Source: Campylobacterota bacterium (lineage in GTDB: Bacteria; Campylobacterota; Campylobacteria; Campylobacterales; Sulfurovaceae). Taken from it: 13,903 nucleotides of DNA. The first letter of the stretch is position 1. Each line of letters begins with the position of its first letter. Both the position numbers and the translations under genes were made by a program. The DNA lies in assembly GCA_003646505.1 (NCBI GenBank), contig QMKT01000029.1, forward strand, positions 1 through 13,903, in the 5' to 3' direction. A model generated the notes under the pieces. That model saw only the letters and a program-made list of their open reading frames with translations. It was not told where the DNA came from and searched no databases. Below, in pieces: positions 6,660 to 13,236 of the stretch.

Positions 6660-8081
6660 ATGCAAAAAGTATTTTCAGAGTGTTATGCGTTAGATAAAAA
6701 GTGTTATGACGCGTATGGTTTAACAGAAGATATCCTTATGGAGCATGCAGCTTCAGGACTAGCCAATTATATACGGCAGCATTTTATGAAGGATGCTTCT
6801 GTTCTTATTGTTGCAGGGAAAGGGAACAACGGAGCAGATGGTATTGTTTTGGCAAGACAGCTTCATGGGGATTATGAAGTGAAACTCTGTATGCCTTTTG
6901 GTATAAAGTCTGACATGGCACAGCTTCAGTTGATGCGCGCGACACGTTTGGGCATTAAAGTCACAGACGTGCTTTCCGGTACAGATGCAGATGCAAATGT
7001 TGTTGTTGATGCACTGTTCGGTGCAGGACTCAATAAGCCATTAAATGAGGAAACAAAACATATTATTCATCAGCTAAACAGTTTTAAAGGACATAAAGTT
7101 GCTTGTGATATGCCTACGGGAGCAGGCATGCATGGTTTGATGCCTGTGGCTTTTATGGCAGATGTGACATTGTCAATGGGTGCACGGACGGAAGCACTCT
7201 ACTTGGATGAAAATAAAGATGCCGTAGGTAAGATAAAATGCGTAGACCTGGGAGTGAGCTCCCTCTTCTATGGAGGACAGAGCCAGGTTTTTGCACTTGA
7301 AGAGAGTGATATGAAACTCCCCTTACGTACAAGACAAAACAGTCACAAAGGAAATTTTGGACATGCGGCTGTGTTGTGTGGAGAAAAAGAGGGTGCAGGA
7401 ATCATCTCTGGGATGGCTTCAGCCTCATTTGGTGCAGGACTTACAACACTGGTCGTCCATGAGAAGATCACACCGCCTCCTTATCTCATGCATTCAACTG
7501 TGGTTCCAGATAATGCTTCGGCTTTAGCTATTGGTATGGGACTGGGAGGGCATTTTGAGAGTGAATTTTTACAAAAATATGTCGTACAAAGTCACTTACC
7601 CATAGTGTTGGATGCTGACAGTTTCTTGAGTGAGGAGATATTATCTGTGCTTAGTCAAAAAGAGAGAGAAATTGTGATCACTCCACATCCCAAGGAGTTT
7701 GTGATCATGTGGAAAATACTGACAGGTAAGCAACTCACTGTTACGGAAGTGCAGTCTAAACGTTTTGAAATGATGCGAATGTTTAATGCCAGGTATCCTC
7801 ATGTCACACTCATGCTCAAAGGGGCAAATACGCTCATTATGCAAGAAGAACGACTGTACATTAATCCTTTGGGGTGCTCTAAATTGAGTAAGGGAGGGAG
7901 TGGTGATGTCCTTTCTGGTCTCATCGTATCTTTATTGGCACAAGGATACACAGGAATAGATGCGGCGATACAGGCTTCCTTGGCATTGGTCATGGCTGCC
8001 AATAATTATAAAGGGGCATCCTATGCGATGCTGCCTACTGATATTATTCAGGAAATAGCGTTATTAGAAATGGACGCATAA
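6660..8081 (+). CDS. nnr: Bifunctional NAD(P)H-hydrate epimerase / ADP-dependent NAD(P)H-hydrate dehydratase
   Basis: This repairs hydrated NAD(P)H: the N-terminal domain epimerises (R)- and (S)-NAD(P)HX and the C-terminal domain dehydrates (S)-NAD(P)HX using ADP. At 473 aa it has the two-domain YjeF layout, a little shorter than E. coli (515). The YjeF_N part (about 1-210) has AGKGNNGADG (52-61), DALFGAGLNKPL (117-128) and DMPTG (150-154). The YjeF_C part (about 220-473) has HKGNFGHAAVL (229-239), ITPHPKEF (340-347), KGANTLI (387-393) and GGSGDVLSG (412-420), with D416 as the likely catalytic Asp. The start codon has AAGGGG upstream. It is divergent from rpsU, and purN follows 74 bp later with its own promoter-like sequence. 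Identification is secure. Confidence 0.95.
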   Translation: MQKVFSECYALDKKCYDAYGLTEDILMEHAASGLANYIRQHFMKDASVLIVAGKGNNGADGIVLARQLHGDYEVKLCMPFGIKSDMAQLQLMRATRLGIKVTDVLSGTDADANVVVDALFGAGLNKPLNEETKHIIHQLNSFKGHKVACDMPTGAGMHGLMPVAFMADVTLSMGARTEALYLDENKDAVGKIKCVDLGVSSLFYGGQSQVFALEESDMKLPLRTRQNSHKGNFGHAAVLCGEKEGAGIISGMASASFGAGLTTLVVHEKITPPPYLMHSTVVPDNASALAIGMGLGGHFESEFLQKYVVQSHLPIVLDADSFLSEEILSVLSQKEREIVITPHPKEFVIMWKILTGKQLTVTEVQSKRFEMMRMFNARYPHVTLMLKGANTLIMQEERLYINPLGCSKLSKGGSGDVLSGLIVSLLAQGYTGIDAAIQASLALVMAANNYKGASYAMLPTDIIQEIALLEMDA

Positions 8082-8122
8082 GTGACGGACACTATCGTCC
8101 TAATAGTTTTTGCAGTTATGGG

Positions 8123-8149
8123 TTGATATAACCGAGCATTGGATACAAT
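8123..8149 (+). promoter_or_regulatory. purN: Candidate promoter directly abutting the purN start codon
   Basis: TACAAT (8144-8149) ends 6 nt before the purN ATG (8156) and TTGATA (8123-8128) lies 15 bp upstream of it. If used, transcription would begin at or next to the A of the ATG, giving a leaderless mRNA. An alternative -10, TATAAC (8127-8132), would give a leader of about 17 nt. The spacer of 15 bp is short, so this is tentative. Confidence 0.4.
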
Positions 8150-8155
8150 GCGATT

Positions 8156-8719
8156 ATGAAGAAAATAGCGGTTTTATTTAGTGGTAAAGGTTCTAACTTT
8201 GCCCATATTGTCAAGACTTTGCACTTTAAAGAGTTCGAAGTTGTCGTTGCATTGACAAATAACCCAAGTGCAAAGGGTATAGAAGTAGCCAAATCAGCAT
8301 CCATCCCCCTTGAAATTATAGATTCAAAGATGTACAAGAGTAGAGAATCCTTCGACACAGCGGTAGTAGAGCGCTTAAAAGTATATAATGCAGACTTGAC
8401 AATACTTGCAGGGTTCATGCGTATTTTGACACCGGTGTTTACAGAGGAGATTACAAGTATTAACCTCCACCCTTCTCTTTTGCCTAGACATAAAGGCTTA
8501 AATGCCATTGAAAAAAGTTATGAAGACAGGTTTCCCAATGGTGGCGTCAGTATTCATTATGTCAGTTCTGAACTTGACGGAGGAAAAGTCATTTTACAAA
8601 AAGAGATCTCAAAAACAGGACTGAGTTTTGACCTGTATGATGAAAAGATACGAAACTTGGAAAAAGGGGCTCTGGTTGAAGCCATACGCACAGTACTCTT
8701 GCCAAATAAAGGACAATGA
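8156..8719 (+). CDS. purN: Phosphoribosylglycinamide formyltransferase 1 (formyl-THF dependent)
   Basis: PurN transfers the formyl group of 10-formyl-tetrahydrofolate to GAR, the same step catalysed by PurT. The 187-aa length is typical. The nucleotide/GAR-binding N-terminus is VLFSGKGSNF (6-15), with NNPSAKG (35-41) following. The catalytic residues are N103 and H105 in INLHPSLLPRHKG (102-114) and D141 in SSELDGGKVI (137-146), matching N106, H108 and D144 of E. coli. AGFMRIL (85-91) is also family-typical. No convincing Shine-Dalgarno sequence precedes the ATG, and an in-frame stop lies at 8129-8131, so there is no longer start. The gene overlaps the next one by ATGA and may be coupled to it. 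Confidence 0.95.
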   Translation: MKKIAVLFSGKGSNFAHIVKTLHFKEFEVVVALTNNPSAKGIEVAKSASIPLEIIDSKMYKSRESFDTAVVERLKVYNADLTILAGFMRILTPVFTEEITSINLHPSLLPRHKGLNAIEKSYEDRFPNGGVSIHYVSSELDGGKVILQKEISKTGLSFDLYDEKIRNLEKGALVEAIRTVLLPNKGQ

Positions 8720-8721
8720 TC

Positions 8722-9042
8722 ATGGAATATTATAACGATAAGAAAAATAAGGCAGCTGCAAAAGTATTTTTTATGATCGCACAGATGATCGTGCTTGCCA
8801 TGGTTTACATTATTATCTATACTTCATTTGTAGCCGTACAATTTGCCATAAAAGAGTACGCATTGAGTTCTATGATGTATTTTCCTGTGTTTGTGGCGTT
8901 AGTGGTCTTTCCTGTATTACTTTACAAATATAGACAAATGTTCAATGCCGGTAAAATGTTAATCGCAGTAACATGGATGATGGCTACAGCTTCATTAACT
9001 GTTGTCCTTTTGTATGTGTATATTGCCCAGTTGGTAGGATAA
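8722..9042 (+). CDS. Small integral membrane protein of unknown function
   Basis: I do not recognise this 106-aa protein. It has three strongly hydrophobic segments at about 14-36, 50-68 and 80-103, a short charged N-terminus (MEYYNDKKNKAAAK) and basic residues (KYRQ) between segments 2 and 3. It has no cysteines. An upstream ATG at 8716 overlaps the purN stop, but I prefer the ATG at 8722 because AAAGGA (8708-8713) is 8 nt before it and too close to the first. It sits between purN and the MATE exporter, whose reading frame begins a few bases after this stop, so the three genes form one transcription unit. No functional link is evident. Confidence 0.75.
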   Translation: MEYYNDKKNKAAAKVFFMIAQMIVLAMVYIIIYTSFVAVQFAIKEYALSSMMYFPVFVALVVFPVLLYKYRQMFNAGKMLIAVTWMMATASLTVVLLYVYIAQLVG

Positions 9043-9046
9043 ACTT

Positions 9047-10372
9047 ATCTTAAGATTATTCCCGGCTAAACACCAAAAAGTTTTAAAGCTTTCCATTCCT
9101 GCTGCAATTAACTCGCTGCTAGATATGCTTCAAGTGATAACTGATCTCATTATGGTAGGGCGTATCTCTGCTTTTGCAGTGGCGGCTGTAGGGCTTGGTT
9201 TACAGTCACTCACCTTTGTATTTGCTATTTTGACACTGCTTCATGTGGGAACCTCTGCATTACTTTCACGCTTTGTGGGTGCGGGTAGAATGAACCGTGC
9301 CTCAACAGGACTCTCAACATTGCTTCGTTTTGCTTTTTTTCTCTCTATGCCGATGATGTTGTTATGGTATGTTCTCGCCTCGAATGTCTATGTGTGGTTC
9401 GGCACAGTGCAAGAAGTGATCATTTTAGGTGAAGATTATGTACAAATGCTCACATGGATGCTCCCTTTTGTTTTTGTAAAACTTGTGTTTGTAACGGCAT
9501 TCAATGCCTCAGGTGATACAAAGACCCCAATGTATGTAAAAATAGGCTCTATCTTTCTGAATGTATTTTTAAATTATTTGTTTATTTTTGGTCATTTTGG
9601 TTTTCCTGAAATGGGTGTTGAAGGTGCCGCTCTTGGGACAGTAATCGTAAATATCTTAGAAACATTGGTTTATCTATGGCTTTATGTCAAAGGAAAGATG
9701 TTTTATATGGCTAAGTGGCATTATTCAAAAACACTTTTAACACGCGCACTTAAAGTGGGTATTCCCGCCTCATTTGAGCGTATGCTTACTTTTTCATCAT
9801 TTATGCTTTTTACGGTGATCATTGCGCATTATGGCACAGAAGTTTTAGCCGGTTATCAGATAGGACTTCGTGTAGAGGGATTGGCATTTATGCCTGGTAT
9901 TGGGTTTACTATCGCGGCCATGGCACTCATGGGACAGGGGTTGGGGGCTAAAAAACCTGAACAATCCAAAGAAGATGTTCTGCTTGTCCTTAAATACACC
10001 GTCGGTTTTATGTTTTTTCTTTCATTTTTTATGATATTTGTACCAGAGAAAATAGTATGGTTATTTACTGATGATGCACAGACTATTGAAGAGGCTAGTC
10101 TCTATTTGCGTATTGTGGGGGTTTCACAAATCCCTCTGGCTTTTAATTTTGTACTTTCAGGGGCATTGAGAGGGGCAGGGGATACGAAAAGAACATTGAG
10201 AATAAACCTTATTTCATTGTGGTTTGTACGTATCCTTCCAGCCTTTGCATTAAGTTGGTATTTTGAGTCTATTTTTCTGGTATATATCGCGATGATCTCA
10301 GACACTTTTGTCAAAGCAATATGGTTATGGCGAACCTTCCAAAAAGGCGAGTGGATGAAGATCAAAATATGA
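9047..10372 (+). CDS. MATE-family multidrug/Na+ antiporter with no canonical start codon
   Basis: This is a 12-helix inner-membrane exporter of the MATE (NorM/DinF-like) family, coupled to Na+ or H+. From the ATG at 9125 the protein is 415 aa and starts inside the first helix (MLQVITDLIMVG). The frame is open back to 9038, and the codons from 9047 encode LRLFPAKHQ, then KLSIPAAINSLLD, the usual start of TM1, giving about 441 aa, normal for the family. No ATG, GTG or TTG occurs in that 87-bp stretch. ATC at 9047 has AGGA 7 nt before it and is the best-placed candidate. Family motifs include DTKTPMYVKIGS, ALGTVIVN and the pseudo-repeat SGALRGAGDTKRTL in the second half. It converges on the propeptide-like gene with a 12-bp gap. 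Substrate unknown. Confidence 0.88.
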   Translation: MLRLFPAKHQKVLKLSIPAAINSLLDMLQVITDLIMVGRISAFAVAAVGLGLQSLTFVFAILTLLHVGTSALLSRFVGAGRMNRASTGLSTLLRFAFFLSMPMMLLWYVLASNVYVWFGTVQEVIILGEDYVQMLTWMLPFVFVKLVFVTAFNASGDTKTPMYVKIGSIFLNVFLNYLFIFGHFGFPEMGVEGAALGTVIVNILETLVYLWLYVKGKMFYMAKWHYSKTLLTRALKVGIPASFERMLTFSSFMLFTVIIAHYGTEVLAGYQIGLRVEGLAFMPGIGFTIAAMALMGQGLGAKKPEQSKEDVLLVLKYTVGFMFFLSFFMIFVPEKIVWLFTDDAQTIEEASLYLRIVGVSQIPLAFNFVLSGALRGAGDTKRTLRINLISLWFVRILPAFALSWYFESIFLVYIAMISDTFVKAIWLWRTFQKGEWMKIKI

Positions 10373-10384
10373 TGGATCTTGTTT

Positions 10385-11044
10385 CTAGTGTTTTTGATGC
10401 GGTATAAGAGTATCCGTTTTAGAATAATCTATTCTTGCATTTTTGATGTCTGTAGAAGAATAAACATAGCCTTTGCCATTAAGTGTTTGAATCTCAAAAA
10501 TCCCTTCACTCGTAGAAAGTGTAATGAAAGAGGTTTTATCTCCTTCTGTAAGAATGGATAGATGGGTTTTGTCTTCTCCTTCGAGAGAAGCTTCAAGCGT
10601 TACGCTGCCATTTGTATTTAAAACTCTTTTTTCTATTGTTAGACTATAGTCATAGCCATTTATTTCAGGAAGAGCCAATGTGTCCCCATTGTAAAGATCC
10701 TTAATTGTATTTTGTTTAAGTTTGAATGCAGATATAGGTTCAACGCCTTTCATTGGAGGGTAGGATGTTCTCAATTCTGCAATATCGATGGGTTCAAATG
10801 CATTATCAAAAACTCTTTTTTCTTTAATATAAACCACTTTTTTTGAACCTGCAGAAGACTTAGAGACTTTTGGCGCTGATGTGTCTTTTGTTCGGATAAC
10901 CTGTTTAGGTGAGGGGAGAGAAGCGTGTGTTGTGTCTTTTGCTTCAGCCTTATTGCTTTTGCTTTCTGTCTCCACTGAAGTAATCCACAGAGCAATCCCT
11001 ATCAAAAGAACAAAAGATCCAATAGGGATATATCTTTTATTCAT
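10385..11044 (-). CDS. Membrane-anchored protein resembling a detached metalloprotease propeptide
   Basis: This 219-aa protein has an uncleaved-looking signal anchor (about 5-24), a Lys/Ser/Thr-rich linker (25-70) and a beta-rich domain (about 71-219). The domain follows the pattern I know from propeptides of secreted bacterial reprolysin-like proteases: a G-x-LxLP...G turn (120-130), NGSVTLEASLEG (145-156), a serine/threonine-rich SFITLSTSEGIFEIQ strand pair (172-186) and an end reading IDYSKTDTLIP (205-215). It has no cysteine, so no cysteine-switch inhibition. Its ATG overlaps the stop of the protease gene by one base (TAATG), and it has no strong ribosome-binding site, so its translation is probably coupled. 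Likely role: chaperone or inhibitor acting in trans on the neighbouring protease (inference). The resemblance is by eye and not confirmed. Confidence 0.7.
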   Translation of the reverse strand: MNKRYIPIGSFVLLIGIALWITSVETESKSNKAEAKDTTHASLPSPKQVIRTKDTSAPKVSKSSAGSKKVVYIKEKRVFDNAFEPIDIAELRTSYPPMKGVEPISAFKLKQNTIKDLYNGDTLALPEINGYDYSLTIEKRVLNTNGSVTLEASLEGEDKTHLSILTEGDKTSFITLSTSEGIFEIQTLNGKGYVYSSTDIKNARIDYSKTDTLIPHQKH

Positions 11045-12084
11045 TAGTTAAACCCAGAAATACTTAATTTGGTTTGAGAAATGGTCTTGACTGCATCTGC
11101 CTCACCCTCATAACTTTCCTCAATCCCGCAAGCCTCACCCTTGCAATCTAGCGCAGGGTTGGAGTACACCAGTAAATATTCAGCATTGAACAGGTCAGCA
11201 TAGGTCATCACAGTTCCAAATAAGTCGTCTACTGCATGTCCGTAGGAGTAAGGGTAGATCCCTCCAATTGAACCCTGACCATGTGAATGGTCTATCCCTA
11301 GATTATGTCCAAACTCATGAGCCGTAGTCTCGGAAGAACAGTCTACTGTGATATGAGCTACAGCATAAGCTTTATCAAGAGGCGTGTTGATCCACGCCAG
11401 CCCACACATACCATCATTTGCATAAGGACGGTAAATAAAAACTTCATCTGCCGAAATAGCATCCCGCATTTGGGTCACATTTGTATCGTTTGTCACTTGA
11501 ATAAGCACATCAGAACTACTACTTGAATCATTAAGCGGAGCGTACTCTTGAGCACCAACAAGAACTATTTCCATTCCTGCTCTGCTCTCTGTGCTGATCA
11601 TGTTGCTTACTGCAAAAAGATGAGAAAGTCTTGTCTCTACATCACCTGCATACAAAGTATCCACGCCAGCACTATAGATAGCCAGGACATCAATTTTTGT
11701 AGTGTTCTGATCAGAAGGAACGGTAACTGTAACAATCCTCTCTGCACTTCCAACATTCCCAGACAAGTCCGTCGCAGAATACTTAACCAGATACACATCA
11801 GGAACACTTGTTATTACTTCTCCTGAAATGCTGACAGAAATGTTGCCATCAAAATCATCGAAAGAAGTTGCACCGAGCTCAACATATGGACTATTTTGCT
11901 CAATAGTGATTTCAGTTTCTCCATTCAGAGTAATTGTTGGAGCAGCTTTATCAGAAGATTCGGAAATTACAGGAGGGGTTACGGTCACGGGATCAGAAGA
12001 TGTACCTCCACCTCCACCACCACAACCGTTTAACCCTAATAAAGAGCCACTTATTAATGCCCCTATTAGTAGTAGTTTTTTCAT
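11044..12084 (-). CDS. Lipoprotein zinc metalloprotease (reprolysin-like) with an N-terminal Ig-like domain
   Basis: This is an exported protease, 346 aa. The signal peptide (1-20) ends in a lipobox LNGC with C21 as the lipidated Cys, followed by six glycines. Residues 48-121 form an Ig-like domain of the DUF5011/Cry22A type (TITLNGETEIT, then LGATSFDDFDGNI). The protease domain (about 129-346) opens with KIDVLAIYSAGVD and has DGMCGLAWI, the zinc motif HEFGHNLGIDH (256-266: H256, E257, H260, H266) and a Met-turn GTVMTY with M293. Two late cysteines, C314 and C319, could form a disulfide. It lacks the propeptide that usually precedes this catalytic domain; a propeptide-like protein is encoded immediately downstream. 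The ATG has AGGGG 6 nt upstream. The target substrate is unknown, and localisation to the outer or inner membrane cannot be decided. Confidence 0.9.
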   Translation of the reverse strand: MKKLLLIGALISGSLLGLNGCGGGGGGTSSDPVTVTPPVISESSDKAAPTITLNGETEITIEQNSPYVELGATSFDDFDGNISVSISGEVITSVPDVYLVKYSATDLSGNVGSAERIVTVTVPSDQNTTKIDVLAIYSAGVDTLYAGDVETRLSHLFAVSNMISTESRAGMEIVLVGAQEYAPLNDSSSSSDVLIQVTNDTNVTQMRDAISADEVFIYRPYANDGMCGLAWINTPLDKAYAVAHITVDCSSETTAHEFGHNLGIDHSHGQGSIGGIYPYSYGHAVDDLFGTVMTYADLFNAEYLLVYSNPALDCKGEACGIEESYEGEADAVKTISQTKLSISGFN

Positions 12085-12114
12085 TTGTACCCCTATAAAT
12101 TATTTTGAGTAAGA

Positions 12115-12123
12115 ATTTTAGCA
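12115..12123 (-). promoter_or_regulatory. Candidate extended -10 promoter for the protease pair
   Basis: The minus strand reads TGCTAAAAT (12123-12115), an extended -10 box. Transcription would start near 12108, about 24 nt before the protease ATG. A pair of direct repeats lies in the -35 region (separate entry). Confidence 0.45.
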
Positions 12124-12126
12124 GTA

Positions 12127-12145
12127 TTTTGTCATATTTTTGTCA
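12127..12145 (+). repeat. Two TTTTGTCA direct repeats, 11 bp apart, in the protease promoter
   Basis: TTTTGTCA occurs at 12127-12134 and 12138-12145, one helical turn apart, just upstream of the extended -10. This spacing is typical of OmpR/PhoB-family response-regulator half-sites, and TTGTCAT-N4-TTGTCAG resembles the E. coli Pho box, but the orientation is opposite to that of the gene. Regulator unknown. Confidence 0.4.
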
Positions 12146-12156
12146 GATTATGAGTT

Positions 12157-12852
12157 TTATTCCATTGTTCTTACATCAAGAAAACTTCCGCTTTCGTATG
12201 CCAATAACTTTGGAAAAAGTGAGATGAGGTTTTTTGCAGCTTCAGAAGGGGTTTGGATATAGCTTTCTTTTAACGTTTTAGCAGAAGGAAAGACCTGATC
12301 GTCTACATCATTGATGATATGATCTGTCATAGTCGTTTTAACGATCCCGGGGGCAAGTGCGGTGAAATGGATCTCGGGTAACTCTTTTGCATAGATTTTG
12401 AGTAACATATTGAGTGTGGATTTCGAAAGAGAATACGCGCCCCATCCTTTTGACCCATTGACTGCCGCACCCGAACTGATACCTACAATTTGTTTGACAA
12501 AAGCATATGCATGCAAGGTATCTATGAGTTCTTTATTTGCCCAAACATTGACATCCATTACCTTCTGAATATTTGAAAGGTCTGTGTCAGAGAGGGTTTG
12601 TATCTCTCCCAGTACTCCGGCATTGAGTATAACGATTTCAAAAGAACGCTGATTTAGGAACTCTTTGAGCGTAGCCTGCAGTATAAATGTCTCACCCAGA
12701 TCATAAGGAAAAAAGAAAAAATGGGGGTGGTGATCAAATTTTGGTGGAAGTGTTTGACCAATAGCATACACAGTATCACCGTTTTGAAGATAGGCATCAA
12801 CCAAAGCTTCTCCTAGACCTGAACTTACCCCTGTAATGAGTATATTTCCCAT
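12157..12852 (-). CDS. Short-chain dehydrogenase/reductase (classical SDR)
   Basis: This is a soluble NAD(P)(H)-dependent oxidoreductase of 231 aa. The cofactor motif TGVSSGLG spans 7-14 and NAG is at 77-79 (ILNAGVLG). The catalytic residues are N102 (VNVWANKE), S126 or S127 (GISSGAAV), Y140 and K144 (YSLSK), a complete classical SDR set. The segment LAPGIVKTTMT (166-176) is the usual PG motif after the active site. Length is typical for a single-domain classical SDR. The ATG at 12852 has AAGGA 7 nt upstream. It is divergent from the 79-aa gene and separated by 72 bp from the protease gene, which has its own promoter-like sequence. The substrate cannot be deduced. Confidence 0.9.
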   Translation of the reverse strand: MGNILITGVSSGLGEALVDAYLQNGDTVYAIGQTLPPKFDHHPHFFFFPYDLGETFILQATLKEFLNQRSFEIVILNAGVLGEIQTLSDTDLSNIQKVMDVNVWANKELIDTLHAYAFVKQIVGISSGAAVNGSKGWGAYSLSKSTLNMLLKIYAKELPEIHFTALAPGIVKTTMTDHIINDVDDQVFPSAKTLKESYIQTPSEAAKNLISLFPKLLAYESGSFLDVRTME

Positions 12853-12889
12853 GGTGCAATCCTTTTGTAATAGATTTTCTCTCTTGCTA

Positions 12890-12898
12890 TGTTATAAT
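12890..12898 (+). promoter_or_regulatory. Extended -10 promoter for the 79-aa gene and aroK
   Basis: TGTTATAAT (12890-12898) is an extended -10 box with a perfect TATAAT. The predicted start is near 12905, leaving a leader of about 89 nt. On the minus strand the overlapping TATAAC (12896-12891) could serve the divergent SDR gene, so the two promoters may compete. Confidence 0.55.
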
Positions 12899-12938
12899 TA
12901 TGCCAAAATATATTTATTCTTACTATAAGTGAGAGGTA

Positions 12939-12965
12939 TTGAAAGGTAGCTTTACTATCTTTCAA
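12939..12965 (+). other. Leader hairpin upstream of the 79-aa gene and aroK
   Basis: TTGAAAGGTAG (12939-12949) pairs with CTATCTTTCAA (12955-12965), 11 bp with one G-U, around a CTTTA loop. It lies inside the predicted 5' leader, 28 nt before the ATG and just before a GGAGAAA sequence. There is no T-run after it, so it is not an intrinsic terminator. Role unknown. Confidence 0.6.
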
Positions 12966-12993
12966 GGAGAAACTTTAATAAAAAAGGACAAGA

Positions 12994-13233
12994 ATGCGCC
13001 AAGAAACAAAAACGTTGGATGAAAGAATAGACCGTATTTACAAAATGGCGAAAGAACATTATGGCGAAGTACGTTTTGTCGGGATCAAAAGACATACAAA
13101 GATCGGTTGGGTAGCGAAGATCCAATTTGATGAGTTTGAATCACTTATGGCTGATGGTGAGAATGCAATAGGGGCATTGAAGAACCTACGCAAACGTCTT
13201 AAAAAGATCATTGACCGATACAATATGGTTTGA
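12994..13233 (+). CDS. Small conserved-looking protein of unknown function, coupled to aroK
   Basis: This is a 79-aa protein with a good ribosome-binding site (AAAGGA, 5 nt before the ATG). It starts with a charged helical stretch (about 1-22), then strands EVRFVGIKRH and KIGWVAKIQFDEF, and a helix ENAIGALKNLRKRLKKIID (56-74). The order 'strand - strand - G-x-x-AI/EA helix with N-L' recalls the HicB partial RNase-H fold, where a G-D-T-x-x-E-A-x-x-N-L motif is usual. No HicA-like toxin gene is adjacent, so I do not call an antitoxin. The stop lies 3 nt before the aroK TTG, making translational coupling likely. Function unknown. Confidence 0.8.
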   Translation: MRQETKTLDERIDRIYKMAKEHYGEVRFVGIKRHTKIGWVAKIQFDEFESLMADGENAIGALKNLRKRLKKIIDRYNMV

Positions 13234-13236
13234 ACT

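Noticed and set aside
8116..8508. 130-codon open frame antisense to purN
   Set aside because: purN on the other strand has full catalytic motifs; the antisense frame shows no motif or ribosome-binding site of note.
12129..12146. True Pho box (TTGTCAT-N4-TTGTCAG) controlling the protease
   Set aside because: It resembles the E. coli consensus but is in the opposite orientation to the gene, and as I recall the described Campylobacter phosphate box has a different sequence. Retained only as a direct repeat.
12994..13233. HicA/HicB toxin-antitoxin pair
   Set aside because: Only a loose HicB-like pattern is present and there is no HicA-like partner; the neighbour is aroK.
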